Source: BOG-1155 sp963717985 (GTDB taxonomy: Bacteria; Desulfobacterota; Syntrophorhabdia; Syntrophorhabdales; WCHB1-27). Taken from it: 64,000 nt of DNA. The stretch's first letter is position 1; every line of letters begins with the position of its first letter. The stretch covers positions 186,001 to 250,000 of the forward strand of contig CAVQYC010000001.1 in NCBI GenBank assembly GCA_963717985.1. The letters are read 5' to 3'. A model generated the notes under the pieces. It made no database searches, was not told the DNA's origin, and was given only the letters and a program-made list of their open reading frames with translations. Of the stretch, positions 17,250 to 26,090 are shown piece by piece. The translations under genes were made by a program, and so were the position numbers.

Positions 17250-17278
17250 TTGACAGGAAATAACCCTCAGGGTACTTT
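17250..17278 (+). promoter_or_regulatory. Possible promoter of the phosphofructokinase gene
   Basis: TTGACA (17250-17255) lies 17 bp from TACTTT (17273-17278), with an AT-rich stretch just after. The -35 is perfect and the -10 is weak. The GTG start follows at 17317, preceded by GGAGGGG. Confidence 0.4.
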
Positions 17279-17316
17279 ATTATAGATAGGCTCGCGACGC
17301 TGTACCGGAGGGGCAG

Positions 17317-18487
17317 GTGACTGGAAAACGCAGGGTAGGCATACTGACAGGCGGCGGCGATGTCCCGGGCCTCAACGTCGCTATCAAAGCGGTGGTCTCG
17401 CAGGCTGACAACCACGATATCCGAATAATAGGAATCAGAAGGGGCTGGTTGGGTCTTTTGTGCGTCAATCCCGACGATCCCACGACGATACCCCGGTACA
17501 CGATGGACCTGACCGTGGAGAACGTGCGCACCATCGACCGGACGGGCGGCACCATTCTCCATACGTCGCGAACGAACCCGAGCAACATGTCTGCCGACGA
17601 GGTCCCCGATTTTATCAGGCAGGAAGACAGGGAGCAGACGAGCAAAGGGACGATCGATTGCACACGCCACATCCTGAGGGTGCTCGACAGCACTCGAAAT
17701 GGAAGCAATCATACCCATCGGTGGCGACGACACGCTCAGTTTCGCCTGCCGCCTGCATCAAGAGGGGTTCCAGGTGGTGGCAATCCCCAAGACCATGGAC
17801 AACGATGTCTTTGGGACGGATTTCTGCATCGGGTTTTCCACTGCGGTGACGCGCTCGGTGGATGCCATACATGCCCTCCGCACAACGGCCGGTTCCCACG
17901 AGCGCATAGGGGTCGTGGAGCTTTTCGGGAGGAATTCCGGAGAGACATCGCTTTTTGCCGCGTACCTTGCAGACGTGGATCGGGCGGTCATATCGGAAGT
18001 CCCCTTCGATATAGACCGGCTTGCGCGATTCCTGTCGGAAGACCGCAGACACAACCCCTCCAATTATGCCATTCTCACCATTTCAGAAGGCGCCTACTTT
18101 AAGGGGGGCACCATCCTGGAAAGCGGAGAGGAGGATGCCTATGGCCACAAGAAGTTGGGAGGGATCGGCTCGATAGTGGTGGACGAGCTCAAGAAGCGGA
18201 CCGGCATCAATGTGATCTACCAACAGCTCGCTTACATCATGCGGTCCGGCGCCCCCGATTCGCTCGACCGCATGGTTGCGGTCTCCTACGGGAACCTCGC
18301 CCTCGACCAGGTCGCCCACGGCTATACCGGTCGTATGGTCGCCCTCCAGCAAGGGGTTTACACGACCGTCCCCGTAGAACTGGTGACGGCGGCAAAAAAA
18401 CACGTTGATGTGACGGCCCTCTATGATTCCGAAAACTACCGGCCGAAAGTAAGGAACATGTTGGGCAAGCCCATATTCCTCTACTGA
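17317..18487 (+). pseudogene. PPi-type 6-phosphofructokinase, one frameshift
   Basis: Two overlapping frames together give a full-length phosphofructokinase of about 390 aa. The first frame covers GILTGGGDVPGLNVAIKAVV to VLDS (to about 17690); the second begins MEAIIPIGGDDTLSFA at 17699 and runs to the stop at 18487. The motif GGDD (not GGDG) and PKTMDND (Lys instead of Gly) are the residues that distinguish pyrophosphate-dependent from ATP-dependent enzymes. The shift is +1 near 17690-17698. The rest is well conserved, so a sequencing error or recent mutation is more likely than long decay. Confidence 0.85.
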
Positions 18488-18489
18488 TA

Positions 18490-18518
18490 CCCGCCCTACC
18501 TTCTTTATTCAGGGCGGG
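18490..18518 (+). terminator. Hairpin after the phosphofructokinase gene
   Basis: CCCGCCCT (18490-18497) pairs perfectly with AGGGCGGG (about 18511-18518) three bases past the stop. There is no T-run. Confidence 0.45.
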
Positions 18519-18534
18519 CCGGCAACAATTCGAT

Positions 18535-18540
18535 TATAAT
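18535..18540 (+). promoter_or_regulatory. ilvA: TATAAT -10 element before threonine deaminase
   Basis: A perfect TATAAT ends 9 bp before the ATG at 18550. The -35 region is poor. If used, the transcript would be nearly leaderless, and indeed no ribosome site precedes the ATG. Confidence 0.4.
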
Positions 18541-18549
18541 TTATAGCGT

Positions 18550-19737
18550 ATGGTGACACTCGCCGATATAAGGGCCGCCCGTGCGCTGGTCGGGCCTTTC
18601 ATTCATAGAACACCTCTCCTCCATTCAGGCTCCCTGTCTGAGATCACCGGCGCCGACGTATATATCAAGGCCGAAAACCTGCAGAAGACAGGCTCATTCA
18701 AGGTGAGGGGCGCATTCAACAAGATAGCCGGCATTGGAAAAGGAAAGATAGTGGCGGCGTCCATGGGAAATCATGCGCAGGCGATTGCCTTTGCAGCACG
18801 GCAGCTCGGGATGCAGGCGCTGGTCGTCATGCCGAAACGCGTTTCCATAGTGAAAGAGGAGGCAACAAGGGGTTATGGCGCGGTTGTGGAGCTTTATGGA
18901 GAGACCTTTCAGGAGGCCCTCGACCACGCCCTCACTCTCGGGGACTATACATTTGTCCACGCCTACGACGATGAGCAGGTGATTGCGGGCCAAGGCACCG
19001 TCTGTCTCGAGATTACCGATGAGCTCGACCGCATCGATGCGGTACTCGTTCCTGTGGGTGGAGGAGGACTTGTTGCGGGATGCGCCGTTGCCACAAAGGA
19101 AGCCTTCCCCGAAACTATGGTCATAGGAGTGCAGGCGCAAGCCGCGCCCTCGGCGTTCCTCTCTCTCAAAGCGGGCGTCCCCATGAATGCCCCGCCCCTC
19201 CATACGTTGGCGGACGGCATAGCCGTAGGCCGGGTCGGCGAGAAAACATTGCCTCTAATAAAAAAGTACGTGGACGAGATACTGACCGTCGGAGAGGATA
19301 CGATCGCCATGGCCATCCTCCTCTTTATGGAACGAAGCAAGTTCGTGGTAGAGGGCGCGGGCGCGGCGCCGCTCGCGGCCCTTATTGAAAACAAGGAACG
19401 CTTCAGGGGAAAGCGAGTTGTTTTGATCGCAAGCGGGGGCAATATAGATTTAACCATTATTGACAGGATGATTTATAAAGGGTTGTTGACCTCCGGCAGG
19501 GTCGTCGTCTTCGAGGTTACCACAGATGACGTACCTGGCCGCCTGGGGGCGCTGGCCGACATCATCGCCGCTCACCGGGGGAATATTCTCGACGTGGTGC
19601 ATGACCGGCTTCTTCCGGACCTACCCATAGGGAAAACAAGGGTGACTTTCATTGTGGAGACGCGCAGACCGGCCCACGTCGGCGAGATCATCGCGGAGAT
19701 CGAGGGACAGGGCTATGAGGTAAAAAAGAGGGCGTAA
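18550..19737 (+). CDS. ilvA: Threonine ammonia-lyase (threonine deaminase) with ACT domain
   Basis: A 395-aa PLP enzyme converting threonine to 2-oxobutanoate and ammonia, for isoleucine synthesis or threonine breakdown. The PLP lysine is in NLQKTGSFKVRGAFNK (about residue 51), the phosphate-binding glycine loop is VPVGGGGLVAG (about 166-176), and a C-terminal ACT-type domain begins about residue 320 (VVVFEVTTDDVPGRLGALADI). A single short ACT domain matches the TdcB/short IlvA group rather than the long E. coli IlvA. The start matches the family N-terminus. Confidence 0.93.
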   Translation: MVTLADIRAARALVGPFIHRTPLLHSGSLSEITGADVYIKAENLQKTGSFKVRGAFNKIAGIGKGKIVAASMGNHAQAIAFAARQLGMQALVVMPKRVSIVKEEATRGYGAVVELYGETFQEALDHALTLGDYTFVHAYDDEQVIAGQGTVCLEITDELDRIDAVLVPVGGGGLVAGCAVATKEAFPETMVIGVQAQAAPSAFLSLKAGVPMNAPPLHTLADGIAVGRVGEKTLPLIKKYVDEILTVGEDTIAMAILLFMERSKFVVEGAGAAPLAALIENKERFRGKRVVLIASGGNIDLTIIDRMIYKGLLTSGRVVVFEVTTDDVPGRLGALADIIAAHRGNILDVVHDRLLPDLPIGKTRVTFIVETRRPAHVGEIIAEIEGQGYEVKKRA

Positions 19738-19756
19738 GATGAGGTAGGCGGCGAGT

Positions 19757-19972
19757 TCACTTTCTCTCCTTTTTCACCTTCTTGCTCCGGCTGACCGAAG
19801 CCTTCATCGACTTCACCTCCCGGCAGTAGTCGCACATGCCCTCGCTGTCGAGCAGGTCTGAGAAAATCTTTTTCCCGCACCTCAAGCATAAGCTGTACCA
19901 CGGCTTCGCGGCGGTTCCTGTGTTCTGCATAGTTTTCCCGGATTCCTGTGAGCTTGAACTGAACGAATCCAT
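19757..19972 (-). CDS. Small zinc-ribbon-like protein
   Basis: A 71-aa basic protein with two CxxC pairs, CLRCGKKI and CDYCREV, about 20 residues apart, consistent with a single zinc ribbon. A Ser/Thr-rich N-terminus and a Lys/Arg-rich tail (SRSKKVKKERK) flank it. AGGGGGAT supports the ATG at 19972; upstream in-frame starts lack a site. It is convergent with ilvA, 19 bp away. Function unknown. Confidence 0.6.
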   Translation of the reverse strand: MDSFSSSSQESGKTMQNTGTAAKPWYSLCLRCGKKIFSDLLDSEGMCDYCREVKSMKASVSRSKKVKKERK

Positions 19973-20113
19973 TCTATCCCCCTGCGTGGTCCCGGTCAAG
20001 ATATTTTTTTGAGCCGTCCGAATAAGGGCGCCGCCGGTTGACAAAAGTTTCGACCACGTTTACCCTAAGTAAGGAAAGCCCACCCGGCAGCCCACCTTTT
20101 AGGAGATCGAAGG

Positions 20114-21493
20114 ATGAAGTTGACTATTATCCAGCCGTCCCATTACCGGTCAAAGTCGGAGCGGTCGCCTTGCAAGATAAAAAAGCGGCGGTTGATCGGT
20201 CTTACCCTCCCCTACCTCGCGGCCCTGACCCCTCCCGGATGGGAGGTCACGTTGATCGACGAGCAGCTCACCGAGCTTGATTTCAACGCCCCTGTGGACC
20301 TCGTTGCCGTGACGACCTGGACAATCAACTCTCTTCGGGCCTACGAGATCGCGGATGCGTACAGACGGCGGGGGGTGCCCGTCATCATGGGCGGGCCCCA
20401 TACCTGCTTCCATCCTGATGAATGCGCCGCACATTGCGACGCGGTCGGCATCGGCGAGGGGGAAACGATATGGCCCTCGATGCTCGATGACTTCGCCAAT
20501 GGACGCCTCAGAAAGTTTTATCACGCGCCTCTTCTCCAGGATCTGGGTAACCTGCCGATGCCCCGTTACGACCTACTCGACCTTTCAAAACATGGGTTGG
20601 TCAAGACCTATTCGGTGCAGGCTTCCCGGGGATGCCCTTTTGAGTGCGAGTTCTGCTCCGAGCGCTTTTACCTAGGCCATCGTTATCGCTACCGGCCCGT
20701 TCAGGAGGTGATTGCGGAAATCAAAAACAGCCGGGCACGGTACATCTTCTTCGCCGACAGCAATTTTGCCGGACGGCCGTCTCACACGGCGGAGCTTATG
20801 GAAGCCCTCATACCCCTCCGAATTCACTGGTCGGCCTTATGGCCCACCTACCTGTGCAACGACCGGAAGCTGATGGACCTCGCGGCGAAAAGCGGTCTCC
20901 TCCATCTGAACCTCGGCATGGAGAGTATAGATCAGGAAACGCTGGCCGGATTGAAAAAGGTCAGTAATAAGGTCACACACTACAAGGAGATCCTCGGGAA
21001 CCTCCGAAAAAGAGATATAAGCTATTCCCTGAATTTCATCTTCGGGTGGGATACGGAAAAAGAGGACATTTTTGCATCCACCCTGGCCTTTCTCCGAAAC
21101 GAGAGGGTGCCGGCGGCCTACTTCAATATACTCACCCCCCATAAGGGCACTCCCCTGTATGACCGCATGCTGGCGGAAAACAGGATTGTCGATATCGATG
21201 ATATAGGCAGGTGGCCCGGCATTCACTGCCACATCAAACCGAGTTACTGCACGGCCGGGGAGCTCGAGATGCGCGTCAAGGCGATGTATCACGAATTCTA
21301 CAGCTATTCCTCGATGTTGGCCCGTCTACCCCTGCCTGTCAAACAGACCCGCATTGCGTCGTGGATAGTAAACCTGGAGCAACGGAAAGTTTCCCGGGAG
21401 GGTGACAAGGAGGAGAACTTCGATCACTACTTGAGGGGGAAACACCCGGAAGAAATACGGATATTACATTTATGTATGATTTCCGGGAGGTAA
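20114..21493 (+). CDS. B12-binding-domain radical SAM protein
   Basis: A 459-aa protein. Residues about 1-140 form a cobalamin-binding-like Rossmann domain (VDLVAVTTWTINSLRAYEIA, VPVIMGGPHTCFHPDECA, VGIGEGE). Residues about 165-390 form a radical SAM barrel with the cluster motif CPFECEFC (CxxxCxxC). Such enzymes carry out methylations or other radical steps on lipids, cofactors or natural products; the substrate is not predictable here. GGAGATCGAAGG precedes the ATG. It stands alone with no biosynthetic neighbours. Confidence 0.9.
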   Translation: MKLTIIQPSHYRSKSERSPCKIKKRRLIGLTLPYLAALTPPGWEVTLIDEQLTELDFNAPVDLVAVTTWTINSLRAYEIADAYRRRGVPVIMGGPHTCFHPDECAAHCDAVGIGEGETIWPSMLDDFANGRLRKFYHAPLLQDLGNLPMPRYDLLDLSKHGLVKTYSVQASRGCPFECEFCSERFYLGHRYRYRPVQEVIAEIKNSRARYIFFADSNFAGRPSHTAELMEALIPLRIHWSALWPTYLCNDRKLMDLAAKSGLLHLNLGMESIDQETLAGLKKVSNKVTHYKEILGNLRKRDISYSLNFIFGWDTEKEDIFASTLAFLRNERVPAAYFNILTPHKGTPLYDRMLAENRIVDIDDIGRWPGIHCHIKPSYCTAGELEMRVKAMYHEFYSYSSMLARLPLPVKQTRIASWIVNLEQRKVSREGDKEENFDHYLRGKHPEEIRILHLCMISGR

Positions 21494-21767
21494 TCCTACT
21501 TTTTCGTAACATTATGCGGCACGTCCGCTTCCTTCAACCTTAACCCAACCTTAACCTAAGGGCATCTCCGACAGGCGCAATTAGCTGCAATTGTGCTCTT
21601 CATTCTTGCGGAAAACATGGTTTCGCCTCGCCACCGGGTGCGTGGCACGATTGTTGAATAGACGAGAGACTATGGGCTATTCGCACACGAAGAAGCGAAA
21701 AGAATTGGCAGAGCCCGCATTTCTTTTTTATTGCTGACTATTCTCTATTGAATAAGGAGGTCTTACT
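21494..21767 (+). promoter_or_regulatory. Porin upstream regulatory region
   Basis: Contains a tandem direct repeat ACCTTAACC (about 21538-21558, 11-bp period), an imperfect palindrome GCGCAATT/AATTGTGC (about 21577-21598) and a sigma-54-like box (21643-21658). The 11-bp-spaced direct repeat fits an OmpR/PhoB-type regulator. No gene lies within it. Confidence 0.4.
21643..21658 (+). promoter_or_regulatory. Sigma-54-like promoter of the porin
   Basis: TGGCACGATTGTTGAA matches the -24 half TGGCACG perfectly and the -12 half as TTGAA instead of TTGCA. The GC of the -12 element is therefore altered. A start near 21669 would give a leader of about 100 bp. Confidence 0.4.
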
Positions 21768-23087
21768 ATGCGAAGTCTGGTAGTTGTTCTGGTCAGTGCT
21801 ATTATCCTTTGCTTTTGCCCTTTTGCCGCATATGCCGAAGACCAGGCCCCTGCGGCCCCTCCCGCGACGACGGTCGCTCCGGCCCCTGCGGCCCCGGCGC
21901 CCGCTCCGGCTGCTGCCGCTCCTGCGGCCGCGCCTAAGGTCGGGAGCATGACCGTTGACGAGCTGAGGAAAGCGCTCGGCTTCAGTCTCTATTTTCAGGG
22001 CGGGTACGTCTATAATACCCGGAACCCCAGCTCCCAGGAGAACGATCTTCGTCTCTTCGACCACTCGTCCAACAGCTTCTCCCTCGATCTGGCCCAGATC
22101 AGGTTCCAGAAGGACGCGGACGTGGGAGGTCTCGGCTACAATTTCAGATTTTCCTTCGGCCAAACCGCGGAGTTCATCCATTCCCGTGGTCTCGGTCCCC
22201 AATATAATAACCTCAACCCGGGACTGTCTGACTTCACCAACTCGACTCCTTTCGATCTGACCCAGGCCAATATTACGTACAACGCCCCTATAGGCAAGGG
22301 CCTGCAGTTCACTTTCGGTAAATTCGCCACCCCGATGGGGGCAGAGGTGATCGAGGCGATCGATAACTTCAACTATTCCCGATCCTTTCTCTTTAACTAT
22401 GCAATACCTTTCACCCATACAGGTATAAAGACCTACTACGCCTTCTCCGACACCTTCAATGTCGCATTTTATCTGGTCAACGGCTGGGATAATACGACCG
22501 ACAACAACACCGGCAAAACCGTGGGGCTCTCTTTCGGCGTGACGCCCGTCCAGCCCGTCAACCTGGCCTTTAACTTCATGTACGGGCCGGAACAGGACAA
22601 CAACAACAGCAATGGGCGCTTTCTCTTCGACTGGGTAGGCACGTACACGGCGACCAAAAACCTGACCTTCGTCCTGAACACGGATTGGGCGAGCGAGCAA
22701 GGGGTGATGACGGCCCAGGGCTTGCGCGACACGAAATGGTACGGCATAGCCGGATATGCCAAGTATAGCTTTACCGATTGGTTCGCCGTGGCGCTCAGAG
22801 GTGAGTGGTTCAACGATCCCGACGGGGTCCGTACGACATACACTACACCGACGTCGGGTCCATTGGCGGGTACAGTAGTGCCGACCGGGATCGGACAGAC
22901 ACTCAAAGAGGGGACTCTCACCACCGAATTTAAGGTAGCAAAGAACCTCATCCTGAGACCGGAGTACCGGCACGACTGGTCAAACAAGAACGCCTTTGGC
23001 TCGGTCGATTCCGCACCTTCTGCGTTACCTGGCGGACACGACAAGACGCAGGACACCATATCGATCGGGGCCATGTACCTGTTCTAG
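21768..23087 (+). CDS. Outer-membrane porin, BBP2/OmpL-like
   Basis: A 439-aa protein with a signal peptide (VVVLVSAIILCFCPFAAYA) and a roughly 35-residue Ala/Pro-rich linker (APAAPAPAPAAAAPAAAPK). A beta-barrel with alternating aromatic strands follows, ending in Phe (MYLF), the outer-membrane assembly signal. The pattern FGKFATPMGAEVIEAIDNFNYSRSF is typical of BBP2-family porins. It lies just upstream of the permease-PII locus, and the two may serve the same uptake route. A strong ribosome site (AAGGAGG) precedes the start. Confidence 0.88.
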   Translation: MRSLVVVLVSAIILCFCPFAAYAEDQAPAAPPATTVAPAPAAPAPAPAAAAPAAAPKVGSMTVDELRKALGFSLYFQGGYVYNTRNPSSQENDLRLFDHSSNSFSLDLAQIRFQKDADVGGLGYNFRFSFGQTAEFIHSRGLGPQYNNLNPGLSDFTNSTPFDLTQANITYNAPIGKGLQFTFGKFATPMGAEVIEAIDNFNYSRSFLFNYAIPFTHTGIKTYYAFSDTFNVAFYLVNGWDNTTDNNTGKTVGLSFGVTPVQPVNLAFNFMYGPEQDNNNSNGRFLFDWVGTYTATKNLTFVLNTDWASEQGVMTAQGLRDTKWYGIAGYAKYSFTDWFAVALRGEWFNDPDGVRTTYTTPTSGPLAGTVVPTGIGQTLKEGTLTTEFKVAKNLILRPEYRHDWSNKNAFGSVDSAPSALPGGHDKTQDTISIGAMYLF

Positions 23088-23095
23088 AGCGCATC

Positions 23096-23130
23096 GAGGG
23101 CGCCCTCCCCGAACTAACCCGGGCGCCCTC
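23096..23130 (+). terminator. Hairpin after the porin gene
   Basis: GAGGGCGCCC (23096-23105) pairs with GGGCGCCCTC (23121-23130), 8 bp after the stop. Confidence 0.6.
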
Positions 23131-23138
23131 TCCTCCCA

Positions 23139-23166
23139 GGGGCCGGACATCGATGCCCGGCCCCTT
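23139..23166 (+). terminator. Second hairpin after the porin gene
   Basis: GGGGCCGG (23139-23146) pairs with CCGGCCCC (23157-23164), followed by TT. Together with the preceding hairpin it separates the porin from the permease genes. Confidence 0.5.
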
Positions 23167-23321
23167 CAAAAGTGCATCGGCGCACAACCAGCCTGAACGG
23201 CCAGGCAGCTACTAAAAGCAACAGAATGAGTCGATTCCCGGCAAAAGGGGGATCTGAAATAAATGGAAGGGGGAATCTATCATGAAAAGGTGTTTTTCGC
23301 AAAACGAGAAGGAGGTGTCTC

Positions 23322-25196
23322 ATGGCTAAAGAGATAGGAGGAGTTGTTTTACAGCCGAAATTGGGCCTGGTCGGGGCAACCATGAACGCGATGGCCCTGA
23401 TCGCGCCGGGCGCGTTCCTGTGGATCACGTATCAGCTCCAGGCCGCGGCGACGGCCCCGAGCGGGGCCTCCGTGGCGAGCGACATCTGGATAGGGATAGT
23501 CCTCGCGCTCATCGTCTGCTTTCTCACGGCCCTGTCATACGCGCAGCTCGCGAAGATATACCCGGAGGCAGGCTTTGCCAGTTGCGCCTATTTCGCGGAG
23601 AAGGCGTGGCTCGACGCGCAGGGGGAGAAAAGGAGCGGCCCCAAGTCGCTCGCCCGTATATCCAAGCTCGCCACCGGCTGGTCGGCCCATCTCTTCTACT
23701 GGGCCTATTCGGGGGTCATGGCGGCCATGATGGCGACTATGATCGGCTACATCTATAACCAGTTCACGGGACATGACCTCTCCGTCGTGAACCTGGCCAT
23801 CATCTGCGTCGTTTTCACGATTGTTACCGGCTACATCGCCTATCGCGGGATAACGGGGTCGACCATGACGGCCATCGGGATCAACATCATCCAGTTGGTC
23901 ACCCTGGTCATCTTCAGCGGCCTCGCCATCTGGTACCGCATCGCCAACCCCGCAGCACGTCGCCCAGTGGGCCTTCTCCGGGGGCCTTGATATGGTCAGG
24001 CCCCACATGCTCAGCGGCATACTGGTGCAGTCGACCATCGCCATACTGATCCTCGTCGGTTTCGAGAGCTGCACCGCCCTTTCGGCGGAGACGAAGAACG
24101 CCGGGAAGAACATCCCCAAGGCGATCATCATCTCCCTCGTCGATCCAGGGGGTATTCGCCTACCTCATCGAGTATTTCGCCGCGAGCTACATGGTGAGCG
24201 ACAAGCTGGTCAACGTCGCGGGCAAGGTGACCACCACGGGCATGGCCGCGGCGGCGGCATCGAGCGCACCCATCGGGGACCTCGTGCAGCTCCTCGGCGA
24301 ACAGCCTGATCCCCGGGCTCGGCTTCGGCCTCATGATCACCATGGCCGTCACCGTCGCCATCGCCATTGTCGGCACGACCCTGAGCGCCATGAACACGGC
24401 CATGCGCATCACCGCCGGGCATGGCCGATGACCGGGAGTTGCCCTCGGGCCTGAGCTTCATCCATCCCGAATTCAGGACCCCCCACATGGCGCTCGTGGC
24501 CCTGGTCATCGCGGTCTCCGCCATCGGCATCATCGGCGTGCAGAGCGTTGTCGGCCTCACGGGCATCGCCCTCGCCTCGAACCTCGGGACCTTCATCCTC
24601 TACGGCCTCACCTGCGTATGGACCATCATCGCCTTCAAGGGGAGGGAGGAATTCAACACCCTGAAGCACAGCCGTCATCCCGTCGCTCGGCGTCCTGTTC
24701 AACGCCCTGATGACGGTGGCGATCCTCTACCTCTACATCACGGGCAATGCCGACGCGAAGGCGGAGGCGAAGATATGCTTCATCCTCGCCGGCGGCTGGG
24801 CGATCGTCGCTATCGTCTACGTGGCCATGACCACCGTGCGCAAGACCTACCGCTTCAAGATGGTGTCGGCCATGATCAGGCCCGAGCAGCTCAACATCGT
24901 TGTGGATGCCCTCAAGGAAGAGGACTATATCATGGGCATGACCGTGACGAAGGTGAAGGGCTTCGGCAGGCAGAAGGGCCATACGGACGGCGGACGCGGA
25001 GACGAGATCAGTCTTCGTGCCCAAGATCGGGTCGACGTGGTCGTGAGGGAATGGGACGTCCAGGCCGTCATGGAGATCATGGGCGAGGCGGCCCGCACCG
25101 GACAGCGTCGGGGACGGCAAGATCTTCGTCTCCGACGCATCGGATGCCATGCGCATCCGGACGGGGGAGAGAGGCATCGAGGCGGTAATGGCATGA
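23322..25196 (+). pseudogene. APC-family permease fused to a C-terminal PII domain, multiple frameshifts
   Basis: Pieced together across frames, this is an APC-superfamily permease of about 500 residues (GLVGATMNAMALIAPGAFLW, FESCTALSAETKNAGKNIPKA, MRITAGMADDRELPSG) fused to a GlnB-type PII domain (MIRPEQLNIVVDALKEEDYI to the stop at 25194-25196). One-base insertions break the frame near 23950, 24150, 24297, 24418, 24671 and 25102; a +1/-1 pair occurs around 25000-25030. AGGAGGTGTCTC precedes the ATG. It is followed by two free PII genes, so the intact form would be a PII-regulated nitrogen-compound transporter. Confidence 0.85.
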
Positions 25197-25221
25197 GTTC
25201 GATCTTTACAAGGAGGATACC

Positions 25222-25561
25222 ATGAAAAAGATAGAGGCGGTAATCCGCCCCACGAAGGCGGGAGATGTCTACGCGGCTTTAGGGGGTGCAAACTGCCCCG
25301 GCCTCATGATCACGGAGATCGAGGGCCACGGGAGACAGCAAGGGCGTGGAGCAGGAGTTCCGCGGCAAGAAGTATAAGACGGAGCTCCTCACCAAGGCAA
25401 AGATCGAGATCGTCGCAAACGACGAGGACGTGGACAGGATAATCAAGACAATACGGGATGCGGCCCTGACAGGCAAAGAGGGGGACGGCAAGATCTTCGT
25501 CTATACCATAGACGATGCCATCCAGATCAGGACAGGCGAACGGGGCAAAACGACCATATAG
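25222..25561 (+). pseudogene. PII nitrogen-regulatory protein, one frameshift
   Basis: AAGGAGG and ATG at 25222 open a GlnB-like sequence (MKKIEAVIRPTKAGDVYAAL). An extra base near 25333 (GGGAGACAGC) shifts the frame; the second part (KGVEQEFRGKKYKTELLTKA) continues to TAG at 25561. Joined, it is 112 residues, a normal PII length, and it keeps the T-loop Tyr in FRGKKY. Confidence 0.8.
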
Positions 25562-25575
25562 AAAAGGAGCAAAGA

Positions 25576-25908
25576 ATGAAAAAGATAGAGGCAATACTCG
25601 ATCCCTCGGAGGTTGAGGTGATGCGCCATAGCCTCTCGGTGATAGGGATCAGGACAATGACCGTCGCCGAGGTAAGGGGTTTCGGCGGTCAGGGACAGAC
25701 GCAGGTCTACAGGGGCGTCAGAATTGAGCCGCCCTACCTTATGGAGGCGAAGGTCGAGGTGGTCGTGCCCGATGAAATGATGGAGAGTGCCGTCGCCCTC
25801 ATCAAGGAGACGGCGAAGAAGGACCCATCGGGACAGAGCAGGATCATTGTCTTTCCCACGGAGGATATCGTCTGGAGACGGATGGGCAGGAGCGTCGCTG
25901 CCTCGTGA
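25576..25908 (+). CDS. PII-family signalling protein, intact
   Basis: A 110-aa GlnB-like trimeric regulator (MKKIEAILDPSEVEVMRHSL). Its T-loop reads GQGQTQVYRGVRIEPPY: the Tyr-46 equivalent is kept but the Tyr-51 equivalent, the site of uridylylation in enteric GlnB, is Ile. Regulation may therefore be only by effector binding, as in PII-like variants. It lies 14 bp after the frameshifted PII gene with AAAAGGAG as ribosome site and is the only undamaged gene of this locus. Confidence 0.88.
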   Translation: MKKIEAILDPSEVEVMRHSLSVIGIRTMTVAEVRGFGGQGQTQVYRGVRIEPPYLMEAKVEVVVPDEMMESAVALIKETAKKDPSGQSRIIVFPTEDIVWRRMGRSVAAS

Positions 25909-25927
25909 CCGGCGCTTGTCCCGGCGC

Positions 25928-25958
25928 TGACCGGCTGTCGATTGAATAAGAAGCCGGT
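25928..25958 (+). terminator. Hairpin after the PII genes
   Basis: GACCGGCT (25928-25935) pairs with AGCCGGTC (25951-25958), 20 bp after the stop. There is no T-run. Confidence 0.4.
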
Positions 25959-26090
25959 CAGGTCGAGGAAGGCAAAGAAGAGAGATGACGGAACCGGCCT
26001 CGGACGCAGGTCTTCACCTTCGGCTACCCCCTAATGCCGTAGAAGGATGACCGCGTCCGGGCCTTTTTGTGCGTGCATGGTTTTGCTGCT

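Noticed and set aside
21538..21558. TTAA-N7-TTAAC as a CtrA-type site
   Set aside because: The spacing fits CtrA, but CtrA is an alphaproteobacterial regulator and the other genes do not point to that class. An OmpR-type repeat is preferred.
23167..23321. Sigma-54 promoter before the permease
   Set aside because: No GG/GC pair with 10-base spacing could be found there.
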